A stretch of DNA of 64,000 bases from SB21 sp964415295 (GCA_964415295.1 CAYPYN010000003.1:372001-436000); one strand, 5' to 3'; counted from the stretch's first letter, positions 26,686-36,259 are shown. Notes: a model not told the origin generated them from the sequence alone. Made by a program: numbers and translations.

Positions 26686-28665
26686 TTAATGCAATACTCT
26701 AAACACTCGCCTGAAGTCTGTAAAAGGGGATTTGATCTCTTGGAATTTCGACGTATCAAGAAGGCGCAGAGCGTTGGTCGAATCAATCGGGTTTGGCAAT
26801 ATGATATATCCTATCGAATGGGATGTGTAGAACTCATGATCTACGGTCTGTCTCGCCTCAGAGTATTCCGGGAAATCTACGATCATTTCGGGATCACGGT
26901 ATTGATTACCGCCGAAGGAAAGAACTCCCGTAAACCTCGGATCCGCCGGATTGGTCTGATAATTGGACGGGTCATAGTTCGCAGACACACCCATTACCTT
27001 TTCGTACGACGGCAGGTTGTCTCTGAGCCAACGGCCAAACGCCATGGATTTGTTCTTATAGGTTCTTTCGTTGCTTACATAGTATCGAACCGACAGAAGA
27101 GATGCCGATCCGGCCCAAACGAACGTCGGGAGATACAGCAGGATCAGAAGGAAAGTAATAGTATGACTGCGCATTAAAAAGGCTGTTCTGTCTGATAAAT
27201 AGGCAGTCGCCTTACAAAGGAGGATAGCCAAGAAAATCGTTCCAAGCTCTATATTAAACGTCCGGATGATGTTTTTTGGGAAAACGGATAGTGTAAAAAC
27301 ACTTATGAATACAAATCCGCCGAAAAAAATGGTTGCAATTATGAAGCTCCAATTGAAGAAATCGTTACGGTCCTTCAGCCGTTTTATGTACGAAACCGCA
27401 TAAATCAAGACTACCAATAGGATGGGCAATTGGTATAGAATGAATTTTTTCGTACTGAAGAAATGGAAAAACTCCTTCGTGTTCTTAAGTATGAGTTTTG
27501 AATATCCTCCTAATTTATACATATCACTATGGACAGGCAGGATTTCTTCGGAATGAAAGATTTTGGTTGGTATTAAGCCGCCCTGAACGAAAATGATCAC
27601 AACAGTTGCCGCGAGTATCCACAAAAAACTGTTCAAGCCCAGCGGCATATGTTGGCTGGAAAACCATAAGCGCTGAGCGATAATATAAAGGCCCATAGCG
27701 CCAAGGCACAGAAAGAACAGAGGCTCGTCGCACAGACACAAGAAACTCAGAAGCAAAGCGGCCATGACGATGATCAGTGTCCGGGAGGATTCTTTTCTTT
27801 GAAATAACAGGATATGTAAAATTGCGAAGAGGATCGGGTATTTTAGAAATACAATGACATGCCGGGAGGATCCTGTATAGTTGGTAAGACTATGTCCGAA
27901 ATTTTTCTGAATACCAATGATTTGTACGAGCAAAGGATCGCTCTTGGAAAAGAAACCCATAACGATTTGTGACAGATCATATAGCGCAGTGGCGGAAAAG
28001 AAGAGAAACGTGAATCCGGCAAACAAGGCCAACTTGAAGTTGGACTCAAAGTAGGTGTAAACGAGGGAAAAAATGTAGAAGCCGAGTAGGGTAGGCATAA
28101 CAAAGTACCACGGCCGATGCGCATTAACCATGTCAATGAGAGTAAAATCCTGCGTGGCGGCCAGGAGGAGATCATATCCAAAGTGATAAGCGGCATAATA
28201 ATCAGGATACCAAGGCCATCTTAACGGGATGTTGCCGTTTGTCAGGCTGGCCGATACGGCCTCATGGAAGAACGCATCATAGGTGGTTGTCCCGAAATTG
28301 ACGAATACATTGACAACCGTTACGAATAGAATAGCATATTTCAGCGTTCGTTTATTTTGGTCGGGATAATCTTTCAAGAGAGTTTTGAACAGTTCCCGCA
28401 ATTTGGACCATACGCTTAGAGAAACGCATCCAAAGACGGCTAAAAGAACTTTGTTTATAATCGGAAAGGAGACAAAAGGGATGAAAATTGCAAGTAAAGA
28501 AAGATGTGAGAACAAACCGACAAAAAAGGAGATCGTAAGGATGGCGATCTTATTTTCTTCAGATCTCATGATTTTCAAGACGACCCAAAGTCCGAATCCA
28601 AAAATGGAAAAACAGTACAGGATAAAAAGAAATGTCTGAAAGATGGCTATCATCGGCTGATTCAT
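26686..28665 (-). CDS. Large GT-C-like integral membrane protein
   Basis: This 659-residue protein has about 15 membrane segments and a C-terminal extramembrane domain from about residue 530. The loop near residues 122-155, with TYDAFFHEAVSASLTNG and WPWYPDYYAAYHFGYD, resembles the first acidic loop of GT-C transferases such as the DUF2298 group. I do not recognise a named family with certainty. A role in periplasmic glycosylation is inferred from this loop, the topology and the neighbouring GT39 enzyme. Its start overlaps the stop of the upstream wecE-like gene's partner frame by 4 bases (ATGA), indicating translational coupling. Confidence 0.65.
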   Translation of the reverse strand: MNQPMIAIFQTFLFILYCFSIFGFGLWVVLKIMRSEENKIAILTISFFVGLFSHLSLLAIFIPFVSFPIINKVLLAVFGCVSLSVWSKLRELFKTLLKDYPDQNKRTLKYAILFVTVVNVFVNFGTTTYDAFFHEAVSASLTNGNIPLRWPWYPDYYAAYHFGYDLLLAATQDFTLIDMVNAHRPWYFVMPTLLGFYIFSLVYTYFESNFKLALFAGFTFLFFSATALYDLSQIVMGFFSKSDPLLVQIIGIQKNFGHSLTNYTGSSRHVIVFLKYPILFAILHILLFQRKESSRTLIIVMAALLLSFLCLCDEPLFFLCLGAMGLYIIAQRLWFSSQHMPLGLNSFLWILAATVVIIFVQGGLIPTKIFHSEEILPVHSDMYKLGGYSKLILKNTKEFFHFFSTKKFILYQLPILLVVLIYAVSYIKRLKDRNDFFNWSFIIATIFFGGFVFISVFTLSVFPKNIIRTFNIELGTIFLAILLCKATAYLSDRTAFLMRSHTITFLLILLYLPTFVWAGSASLLSVRYYVSNERTYKNKSMAFGRWLRDNLPSYEKVMGVSANYDPSNYQTNPADPRFTGVLSFGGNQYRDPEMIVDFPEYSEARQTVDHEFYTSHSIGYIILPNPIDSTNALRLLDTSKFQEIKSPFTDFRRVFRVLH

Positions 28666-29801
28666 TTCGTATATCCATTCGAAAAAAGTCCAGTCAGGAG
28701 GGAAGTAATTCTACTAATATCGCTTGCTTCAAGTTCGTAGTACATCGGCAATCTCAGGAGGCAGTCGGTGTAGCGGTCTGATTGCGGGAGTCTTCGTCCA
28801 TCGTGTTTAGGCGAATAAAACGCGGACTTGTGTAAACTCAAATAATGAAAAACAGCATGTATTTGGTTTTCTCTGAGAAGTTCGATCGCTCTGGTTCGGT
28901 CATCCGGATTGGAGAAAACGACATAAAACATATGAGCATTATTGGTCGCATAGGCCGGGATTCTTGGTAGTTCCAAGATTCCGGCTTTTTCTAACGGACG
29001 AAGTTCTTCATAATATATGTTCCACAGCGATTTTCGTTTTTTCTGTATGGCGTCCAGGTTTTCTAACTGGGCAAAGAGAAAAGCTGCTATGACTTCGGAT
29101 GGCAAATACGAAGAGCCAATGTCGACCCATCCGTATTTGTCAATCTCTCCCCTGAAAAAAGCAGACCTGTTTGTTCCTTTTTCTCTGATTATTTCGGCTC
29201 GTTTTATGAAATGTTCATCATTCAAGGAAATCATGCCGCCTTCGCCGGAAATCACATTCTTGGTTTCGTGAAATGAAAAAGCCGCCATTTGGCCAATGGT
29301 TCCGAGAGGACGCCCCTTGTAATATGAATCTACAGCCTGTGCCGCGTCTTCAATAACATATAACTGATGCCGTTGGGCGATTTCCAGAATCCGGTCCATG
29401 TCGCAGGCCATTCCGGCATAATGAACCACGACAACAGCTTTTGTTCGTGGCGTAATCAGACCTTCGATAAGATCGGCATCCATGTTCGGCGTTGTTCTTT
29501 CGCTATCGGCGAATACGATTTTACCCCCGCGCAGCACAAACGCATTGGCAGTAGATACAAAAGTATAAGAAGGCATTATGATCTCATCGCCGGGCTTGGT
29601 GTCGATCAGAATGGCCGCCATTTCCAAAGCGTCCGTGCACGACGTGGTTAGAAGACATTTCTTGAAACCGAAACGATCTTCGAAGAAAGCGTGGCATTTC
29701 TTTGTAAAAAGACCATCGCCAGATATTTTTCCTGAGCGAACGGCTTCTTCGATATAGGCTATTTCTTTGCCGGTCAGGAAAGGTTTGTTGAATGGGATCA
29801 T
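28662..29801 (-). CDS. wecE: dTDP-4-amino-4,6-dideoxygalactose transaminase (WecE/RffA-like)
   Basis: The 379-residue protein is a DegT/DnrJ/EryC1/StrS aminotransferase. It begins MIPFNKPFLTGKEIAYI, has SCTDALEMAA at the cofactor phosphate site, EDAAQAVDS near residue 151, and FSFHETKNVISGEGG with the PLP lysine at residue 181. This sequence style is close to WecE, which makes dTDP-4-amino-4,6-dideoxygalactose. A WecD-like acetyltransferase is encoded upstream at 30689, which supports formation of dTDP-Fuc4NAc. The exact sugar needs biochemical proof. Confidence 0.92.
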   Translation of the reverse strand: MIPFNKPFLTGKEIAYIEEAVRSGKISGDGLFTKKCHAFFEDRFGFKKCLLTTSCTDALEMAAILIDTKPGDEIIMPSYTFVSTANAFVLRGGKIVFADSERTTPNMDADLIEGLITPRTKAVVVVHYAGMACDMDRILEIAQRHQLYVIEDAAQAVDSYYKGRPLGTIGQMAAFSFHETKNVISGEGGMISLNDEHFIKRAEIIREKGTNRSAFFRGEIDKYGWVDIGSSYLPSEVIAAFLFAQLENLDAIQKKRKSLWNIYYEELRPLEKAGILELPRIPAYATNNAHMFYVVFSNPDDRTRAIELLRENQIHAVFHYLSLHKSAFYSPKHDGRRLPQSDRYTDCLLRLPMYYELEASDISRITSLLTGLFSNGYTK

Positions 29802-29829
29802 ATTTGATGAAATCCTTTATGATACTAAA

Positions 29830-30663
29830 TCATTGTTTTCGAGCGGCTGCTATAATACTGCTTCCCACGGGTATCGTTTCTTTTGACTGCATGCGCGATA
29901 TTTCCCATTTCCAGAACTTGTCCAAAACGGCGGATAGTACGTTTGATTTTATAACGTGTTCTCTATTTAATTTGACCTTACTTCCGGGACTTCTGTGAAA
30001 ACCTAATGCAGACGGTACCGTTCGCCCGAGAAAGATAGGTACTGGCAGTATGGAAAAGAAATAGGACATGTAGTCAACAATGTATCCGCATTTCCTCAAA
30101 AGGGAATGTAATGTTCTGGTAGTATACCTCCTAAAGTGTCCTGCATAGGTATCATCGCGAGACCATAGGATATGGTATGCCGGTACGGTCAAAAACAATC
30201 TTCCATCCGACATCAAGAGCTCCCTAATGTTCAAAAGAAATTCATCATGGTGTTCTATATGTTCTAGGACATCAAAAAGACCGGCATTGGGTATTGTTCC
30301 CGATATAAATCCTGCATCTTCTAATGTTGAACAGATGATGTTGGATAGACCCCTTTCCCTTGCATGCTGGGCGCCCGAAATACCAGGTTCCAAAAGTATG
30401 GCCTCTCTGCCTGAAGCATGAACCGCCGCTGCAACGGCACCATTGCCTCCACCGATATCCAAAATGAGACCGGGCAATGCAAAATTGTCCAGTGTTTTTA
30501 TGATGCACCTGTTTCTATGAATGAACCAGAAACTCCGGTCTTCTATTTCGACGCAAGTGTCGTGTCCTGCTTCAGGGTAAGAGTATTTAGCCGAACCGTT
30601 CGATCTCCAGATCCCGTCTTGCAAGTAGAGTTGAGATGCGATATCGGCTATTCTAATAGACAT
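29830..30663 (-). CDS. Class I SAM-dependent methyltransferase
   Basis: This 277-residue protein has an N-terminal region with a conserved EIEDRSFWFIHRN segment before the SAM motif LILDIGGGNGAVAAAV and the DVLEHIEHHDEF strand 4 region. This arrangement is common among polysaccharide-locus methyltransferases whose acceptor is unknown. A C-terminal hydrophobic stretch (FFSILPVPIFLGRT) suggests membrane contact. I use ATG at 30661-30663; a TTG two codons earlier is possible. Confidence 0.87.
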   Translation of the reverse strand: MSIRIADIASQLYLQDGIWRSNGSAKYSYPEAGHDTCVEIEDRSFWFIHRNRCIIKTLDNFALPGLILDIGGGNGAVAAAVHASGREAILLEPGISGAQHARERGLSNIICSTLEDAGFISGTIPNAGLFDVLEHIEHHDEFLLNIRELLMSDGRLFLTVPAYHILWSRDDTYAGHFRRYTTRTLHSLLRKCGYIVDYMSYFFSILPVPIFLGRTVPSALGFHRSPGSKVKLNREHVIKSNVLSAVLDKFWKWEISRMQSKETIPVGSSIIAAARKQ

Positions 30664-30688
30664 TTCCAATGAGCTTTACACATTTTGA

Positions 30689-31432
30689 TCATAACCAGCC
30701 ATGCAAGGTAACGTAAGCATTGACTATTTTGAATCCCAGCGATGTGAATGAGCGATTCACGGGATAATTGTTTATCAGTACATTGTGTTCTTCCCGGTCC
30801 AGGCGGTTTTCTTTTCCCCATCTCAATCCTTGAATAGCAAGTTGTCTGAAAACTTTTCTGCTCCTAAATTTACTGGAGACGGCTCCTAATCCTCCAGCCG
30901 CATAAACTTCGCCATTGACCGCATATTTCTTAAATGATAACATCCCGGCGATCTCATCATGGTAGGAGGCTACATAGACTATGTCGGCCGTTTTCGGATC
31001 CAGGCAGCTTCTTCGGCCCCAGTCTTTATAAATTTCACGGCATTTTTGCACATCCAACCTACTATCGGCAAAGTAATGCCCGTATCCTTCAAAAGATTCC
31101 CCTAAGAGTGAAACGACAGCTTCTAAATCGTCTCCTTCAAATTCGCGGATTATGAGATCGTTATTGGTTTCCAAATTTGGGATTGTTTGTTTTTTCAGGT
31201 CAAACGAATAAGTAACCTGAGAATCCTTAATAACAAATCCGTAATTTTCAAGTTGATTAATGAGCTCCAAATGTTCAAAGGAAATTCTGGACAATACCAG
31301 TTGAACTCCGAATTCTTTCAAAGCCTTTAAGAGAGCAGCCGGGCTATCCTCGTAGTGATCGATCTTGGCGATTTTGAATCCGAATCGTGCCGTATCCAAC
31401 GGGCTGACATATTTTTCGACGGGCATAGCCAT
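30689..31432 (-). CDS. GNAT-family acetyltransferase, WecD/RffC-like
   Basis: The 247-residue protein has a variable N-terminal domain followed by a GNAT domain from about residue 95 (LIIREFEGDDLEAVVSLL) with the acetyl-CoA-binding GAVSSKFRSRKVFRQLAIQG near residue 180. The two-part layout and the nearby WecE-like aminotransferase match TDP-fucosamine acetyltransferase WecD, which completes dTDP-Fuc4NAc. Substrate assignment is by analogy; another N- or O-acyl target is possible. Confidence 0.75.
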   Translation of the reverse strand: MAMPVEKYVSPLDTARFGFKIAKIDHYEDSPAALLKALKEFGVQLVLSRISFEHLELINQLENYGFVIKDSQVTYSFDLKKQTIPNLETNNDLIIREFEGDDLEAVVSLLGESFEGYGHYFADSRLDVQKCREIYKDWGRRSCLDPKTADIVYVASYHDEIAGMLSFKKYAVNGEVYAAGGLGAVSSKFRSRKVFRQLAIQGLRWGKENRLDREEHNVLINNYPVNRSFTSLGFKIVNAYVTLHGWL

Positions 31433-31445
31433 GTTTTCTAATGGA

Positions 31446-32369
31446 TTAGGATTTTTCCCTGATAGAATATTGAGGTTTGTCGTTTTGAAGCGAATAGAGT
31501 CGGCTCAAATATTCTCCGATGACGCCCATGACCAGCAATAACAAACCGCTCATGAAGAACAAAGTCACGATAATGGAAGTATATCCCACAGGGACATTAT
31601 AAACGAGCTTCCTAAGGATAAAAACTGTGCCGATGAAAAAGCTTATGATAGAAATGAAAAACCCGGCATAGACTACCATTCTCAGAGGAAGAGTCGTGAA
31701 ATTAAATAGCAAATTTGCGGAAAGACGGAACAGCTTAGAAAAGGTATATCCCGATCGTCCTGCCTTGCGAGGCTCATGCGAGGTCTCAGTTCGCGTTATT
31801 CGTGAGGTGTACCAGTGAAGCAATCCGTCTACAAATACAAAATTCTGCTTATGAGACTGTACTTTTTGGATAATCTCGTGGCGGATGAGGCGAAACGATG
31901 TGATGTCGCCTTTTGTATCAAAAACATACCGGAATATTTTTTGGATGATTCGGCTTCCCAAATTCCTGGAAAAACCGTGCATTTTTTGTTTGTAAATACC
32001 GTAAACAACGTCGGAACCGCTTTTCCGTTGATGATCAACAAGTTTCGGTATTTCCTCTGGGGGTACCTGCAAATCGTCATCAATAGTGATTATGAATCGG
32101 CCATGAGCCATGTTGAATCCGCACATGATCGCATTGTGCTGGCCATAATTTTTTCCAAGCTTTACGATCGTCACCTTGTCAGAATGACGGCGTTTGATTT
32201 CCATCAATATTTCCCAACTGCGATCCTGGCCACAGTCTTCTACAAAAATGATTTCGTAGGTTTTTTCAATCTGATTAAAAACCTGATCGATCCGCCTAAA
32301 TAATTCGTCTAATGTCTTTTCGCTGTTATAGACGGGAATGATTACGGAAAATTCCGGGTGATCAATCAT
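31446..32369 (-). CDS. GT2 glycosyltransferase with C-terminal membrane anchor (GtrB/ArnC-like)
   Basis: The 307-residue protein starts FSVIIPVYNSEKTLDELF. It has IIFVEDCGQDRSWEIL and TIDDDLQVPPEEI as nucleotide and metal-binding motifs, and two C-terminal membrane segments (about residues 229-255 and 265-290). Members such as GtrB and ArnC transfer a sugar to undecaprenyl phosphate. It may supply the lipid-linked donor for the GT-C enzymes encoded at 25071 and 26686. A 151-base gap with no recognised feature separates it from the upstream SGNH gene. Confidence 0.92.
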   Translation of the reverse strand: MIDHPEFSVIIPVYNSEKTLDELFRRIDQVFNQIEKTYEIIFVEDCGQDRSWEILMEIKRRHSDKVTIVKLGKNYGQHNAIMCGFNMAHGRFIITIDDDLQVPPEEIPKLVDHQRKSGSDVVYGIYKQKMHGFSRNLGSRIIQKIFRYVFDTKGDITSFRLIRHEIIQKVQSHKQNFVFVDGLLHWYTSRITRTETSHEPRKAGRSGYTFSKLFRLSANLLFNFTTLPLRMVVYAGFFISIISFFIGTVFILRKLVYNVPVGYTSIIVTLFFMSGLLLLVMGVIGEYLSRLYSLQNDKPQYSIREKS

Positions 32370-32520
32370 ATTGTTATCTTTCTACGAGATAGTAAAAAAG
32401 TTGATTGTCTGATCATTTTCGAACAGTAATGAAGCAAATTAGAATTGTTAAATGTCCTTGTTGCGCTTTCTCTCTTGAATATATAGAATGACGACGGACA
32501 TGTGCTTGATTGACAATTTA

Positions 32521-33537
32521 CTATAATGGGCTATTTCCTGTATGTTTAACCAAGGCCGGGTTTATAGTGTTTGATTTGTCCTCTAGTTCCTTGCGCAATT
32601 CAATCCCAAGAATTTTGGAGAAAAGTTTTGCTCCATTATGATTAAGATGGGCGCGATCATGAAAGTACGTTGGGTTAAAGAATTCGGGATACGAGTCTTG
32701 ACTGATGTCGAATATCGGGACATTATATTTTTTTACAACCGTTAGACATTTGTCAAGGGCCTCATTTCTTTCCTTTGTGTAAAATGTAGAGTCGGGCCAT
32801 TTAGGGGAAATCGTAACAATGACTCGAATATTGTGTTTCAATGCGCTTCCCAGAAAGCGTTCGAGATATGCGACATAGTCATCACTAATGTCACTAGCAG
32901 TAAGCCGTTTGTCAACGTTTGTGTTCACACGTATGTCCTGATTGATTATCCCATATATAGGTTCATATCCTTTTCTATCTTTTCCATGATCACTCATCAA
33001 TGCATAGAGAAGTGTTAACAAGTCTGAGTTGTGAGGATATATTTGAGACAACGATCTAAGAGGTTCAAGTATACCCCTTTCAGTCAGGACCTCTTTGACA
33101 ACTGGGTGGGTCTGGAAGGGTGTTAGTATTGATAACTCCGCAATCCCCGAGGGTGTTCTTTGCATATCCGGCTCCCATAATTCCAAAATAACTATTTTTG
33201 GAAAATGGTGTTCAAATATCAATTGTTGAATTGCAAAGTGATAGAGGATTTTCCGGGCAGGCATGCCCGCATTAAAGAAGGTCTTGCCTGTTTCCCTTTC
33301 AATTATGTCAGGAACAAAGTGATGTTGGGCTCTTGAAGATCCGAAGACTATGATATCACTGTTGTCTTCAATGGCCAATTCGATGAGTCCCTTATATCCT
33401 GATTTTGTTATTGCCTGTAATTTTTTGAGACCGCTTCCTATTGCCTGGTCTAGACAAAGGACAACAAGTAAGAAAATGGTCGCTTGCCTGACAAAACGTT
33501 TCAGATCTTTAGAACTGGAAGTATATAAACAGTTCAC
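32521..33537 (-). CDS. SGNH-like (AlgX/DltD-type) partner of the MBOAT acetyltransferase
   Basis: This 338-residue protein has an N-terminal membrane anchor and an extracytoplasmic SGNH-type domain. It shows IIVFGSSRAQHHFVP as the nucleophile block near residue 60, FNAGMPARK as the Gly block, and FHDRAHLNHNG with the D-x-x-H pair near the C-terminus. It overlaps the end of the MBOAT gene by 29 bases and begins with GTG. In AlgI/AlgX- or DltB/DltD-like systems the MBOAT passes acetyl groups across the membrane and an SGNH protein places them on the glycan. That role fits here. Confidence 0.82.
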   Translation of the reverse strand: MNCLYTSSSKDLKRFVRQATIFLLVVLCLDQAIGSGLKKLQAITKSGYKGLIELAIEDNSDIIVFGSSRAQHHFVPDIIERETGKTFFNAGMPARKILYHFAIQQLIFEHHFPKIVILELWEPDMQRTPSGIAELSILTPFQTHPVVKEVLTERGILEPLRSLSQIYPHNSDLLTLLYALMSDHGKDRKGYEPIYGIINQDIRVNTNVDKRLTASDISDDYVAYLERFLGSALKHNIRVIVTISPKWPDSTFYTKERNEALDKCLTVVKKYNVPIFDISQDSYPEFFNPTYFHDRAHLNHNGAKLFSKILGIELRKELEDKSNTINPALVKHTGNSPL

Positions 33538-34939
33538 CTTCCGAGACTCCTATCGTTAGAATAATAATGGCAAGGGAAACTACTGCAAGCCATCTAAACG
33601 AAATACTATGTGAGTTTAGAAACTCTGCTGCGTTTTTGTCTTTCTGAAACAACTCGAATGCAGCCAGTGCCAAAATTCCAAAAAGGCTATATGCCAAATG
33701 TGATTTGTCGCCAATAAAGAGTTGTGACCAGTCAGAAAAGAAAATCTCATGCAGAATGAAATTTGCCTCTTGTATATTTGGCGCTCTGAAATATACCCAT
33801 CCAATACACACCAATGCAAATACAAAAGAAGCATTGAAGATGCTGGGCAAACTTGTGAAACGGGTGGGCATCAGTTTCTTGTAAATCAATGTCTTAAAAT
33901 TTGAATAGAAAGAACCTAGAATTAGGTAGATGCCGTGAAGTCCTCCCCATACAACAAAAGTCCAGTTTGCGCCGTGCCATAATCCCGATACCAGGAAAAC
34001 TATAAACACATTTCTGTACCACTTCCATTTGTCAACCTTATTGCCTCCTAGTGGAATATATAGATAATCACGAAACCAAGTCGATAATGAAATATGCCAC
34101 CGTGTCCAGAATTCAGAAATTGACTCTGCAAAATAAGGGCGATTGAAATTCTGCATGAGCTTGAATCCCATTACCCGGGCGGAACCGATAGCTATTTCGG
34201 AGTAGCCAGAAAAGTCACAGTATATTTGAACAGCAAAAAAAACAGTTCCCAATGCAAGGGAGGCGCCGCTGTGATTATATGGGTTATCATAAACTGCGTT
34301 GACATAAATGGCTAATCGATCCGCAATGACAACTTTCTTGAATAAACCCCATATCATAAGTTTGAGGCCATCAGACACGTTCTTATAACAAAACTGTTTT
34401 TCTTCGTGAAATTGATGCAAAAGATTTTGCGGTCTTTCAATAGGCCCCGCCACCAATTGAGGATAAAACATAACATACAATGCGTATATACCAAAATGTC
34501 TTTCAGCTTTTTGATTTCCTCTGAATACTTCAATGGTATAACTCATAGCTTGAAAGGTATGGAATGAAAGCCCGATTGGTAAGACAATCGACAAACTTTC
34601 AAGAGAATAATTCCAATGAAAAGTGTCTGCAATTATTTTTAGATTATCATTCAGAAAATTATAGTATTTAAAGAACGCCAACATTCCAACGTTGACAACG
34701 ATACTGGCAACTAAGAATATCTTTCGTTTAGTGCCAGTAGTAGGCTCAATTAGTAACCCCGCGAAGTAATCCACAACAATTGTAAAAAAAAGGATCAAAA
34801 TGTATATTGGTATGAAAAACATGTAGAAGTAACAACTGGCTAGCAGCAAAAGCAACCACCGCCAACGGTGTGGTAACAAAAAATACGCCATGGTCACCAC
34901 AAAAAAATATACAACAAAATTTAGCGAATTAAACAACAT
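33509..34939 (-). CDS. MBOAT-family O-acyltransferase (AlgI-like)
   Basis: The 476-residue protein has about 11 membrane segments and the MBOAT signatures: WRWLLLLLASCYFY early, FWTRWHISLSTWFRDYLYIP, and FLVSGLWHGANWTFVVWGG, which contains the catalytic histidine near residue 325. AlgI-like proteins bring acetyl groups to the periplasmic side for glycan O-acetylation. Together with the overlapping SGNH gene it forms a complete two-gene acetylation unit. The segment 32.5-35.1 kb is clearly AT-rich, and a candidate promoter lies just upstream at 35002-35030. Confidence 0.95.
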   Translation of the reverse strand: MLFNSLNFVVYFFVVTMAYFLLPHRWRWLLLLLASCYFYMFFIPIYILILFFTIVVDYFAGLLIEPTTGTKRKIFLVASIVVNVGMLAFFKYYNFLNDNLKIIADTFHWNYSLESLSIVLPIGLSFHTFQAMSYTIEVFRGNQKAERHFGIYALYVMFYPQLVAGPIERPQNLLHQFHEEKQFCYKNVSDGLKLMIWGLFKKVVIADRLAIYVNAVYDNPYNHSGASLALGTVFFAVQIYCDFSGYSEIAIGSARVMGFKLMQNFNRPYFAESISEFWTRWHISLSTWFRDYLYIPLGGNKVDKWKWYRNVFIVFLVSGLWHGANWTFVVWGGLHGIYLILGSFYSNFKTLIYKKLMPTRFTSLPSIFNASFVFALVCIGWVYFRAPNIQEANFILHEIFFSDWSQLFIGDKSHLAYSLFGILALAAFELFQKDKNAAEFLNSHSISFRWLAVVSLAIIILTIGVSEGELFIYFQF

Positions 34940-35001
34940 GCCGATGATTAGATTCTATTTATAACTGACATGGAATATAGAGAAATGAAAAGTGGCAATC
35001 A

Positions 35002-35030
35002 TTTATATAGGGCCATTAGGCGGTCTTCAA
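35002..35030 (-). promoter_or_regulatory. Candidate sigma70-type promoter upstream of the MBOAT gene
   Basis: On the minus strand TTGAAG (35025-35030) and TATAAA (35002-35007) are separated by 17 bases, about 60 bases before the MBOAT start, in an otherwise gene-free 162-base gap. No expression data exist, and the gap is AT-rich, so chance matches are likely. Confidence 0.35.
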
Positions 35031-35101
35031 GTAATCATGTTCAAAGTATTAATATCAATATTGATGACTCACTAGTCCATTGTATTATACCTTGAACCCA
35101 G

Positions 35102-36259
35102 TCACCTGGTCATAAAATCACTTGTCATGATTTCTGATAGCTGGTTAGTAATTTCTTCTATCGAAAAGCGCTTTCTACCAAACAGCCGTACTTCTTCACT
35201 CATTTTTGTTAGCAAATGTAAATTCTGTAATAAATGTACTATCTTTTTCTTCATTTCCGGTATGGATTCGGTTTGATAACCAAGTCCATGCGTCTTAATA
35301 ACATTATCCGGATCGGCATAGAGACTCATTGTGATGGTGCCGCTTAGCCAAGCCTGAACAAATGAATTGGGTAGACCCTCAAACCCATCCTCTGTAGTGT
35401 TTACTAAGACGTGTGCTTTATTAATTAAGGTATGGCTTTCGTGAAACGGAATAGCACCAAGATACTTTACGTTGGGTGCACTTGGCAACTCTCTAATTAT
35501 GAGCGACTTTGTATTTTCGTCCATGAATTGACCGGCTAACCAAAATTCGCAAGGAAGATCGGAACAAGCTTTGGCAAGCTGGATAAACAGGTCCGGCCTT
35601 TTGACCGGTTTGATGCTTCCTATCCACAAGATTTTTAATGGCAGGCTTCTCTCGGCGGCTTCGGGAACCGGATGTCCGGATTGGATCACAGTTCCAGCCA
35701 ATCCGAAGGTCTTGTAAAGGAGTGCTTTTTGTGCTTCCGTCTGAACGATGCGGTGGGTAGCATGGGTTATGCCGTATTCACACACAAGATCATTAAGCAT
35801 TGCCTCCAGGAATAATGGTACCTTTTTGAGAATGGCTCTTTTTTTTCTCTGGAACTGTTTGATGTATTTGCCCTTCTCAACGCCGTTTTCTCCGGCGCTG
35901 GCCCAAACAAACACTTTGCCATGACGTCGGCAAAATCTACCCACAAATCCCGTTAACAGATCTCTTCCTCTCTGGTAATGGTAATCTGCGCCGATGGCCG
36001 ACAATTCTCTATAAATGCTAAAATAATTCAAAATAGGCAAATACCTGCGTTGAGGAATCCAGTGTATGGTCATTCCTTCGAAGGATTCTTTGGCCTTTTC
36101 TTTGAATTTCCGGGTATACGCAACGTAATGAACTTCCCAACCGCGTTTGGACAACTCAGAGCCGATCAGATACGTCTGGACCATCGGACCAGTAATCATG
36201 GCCGTTGTATCACTGATAAACGAATCGGCAACAAAACAAATACGTCTATTCTTATTCAT
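35102..36259 (-). CDS. GT4-like glycosyltransferase with E-x7-Q variant motif
   Basis: This 385-residue GT-B protein is a paralogue of the one at 23830-24984. The pair share KRPDLFIQLA or KRPELFIQLA at the nucleotide domain and a C-terminal motif here read as FEGLPNSFVQAWLSGTITM, in which Gln replaces the second Glu of E-x7-E. The N-terminus RRICFVADSFISDTTAMITG begins the acceptor domain. Its start overlaps the stop of the upstream PASTA gene by 8 bases. Confidence 0.87.
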   Translation of the reverse strand: MNKNRRICFVADSFISDTTAMITGPMVQTYLIGSELSKRGWEVHYVAYTRKFKEKAKESFEGMTIHWIPQRRYLPILNYFSIYRELSAIGADYHYQRGRDLLTGFVGRFCRRHGKVFVWASAGENGVEKGKYIKQFQRKKRAILKKVPLFLEAMLNDLVCEYGITHATHRIVQTEAQKALLYKTFGLAGTVIQSGHPVPEAAERSLPLKILWIGSIKPVKRPDLFIQLAKACSDLPCEFWLAGQFMDENTKSLIIRELPSAPNVKYLGAIPFHESHTLINKAHVLVNTTEDGFEGLPNSFVQAWLSGTITMSLYADPDNVIKTHGLGYQTESIPEMKKKIVHLLQNLHLLTKMSEEVRLFGRKRFSIEEITNQLSEIMTSDFMTR

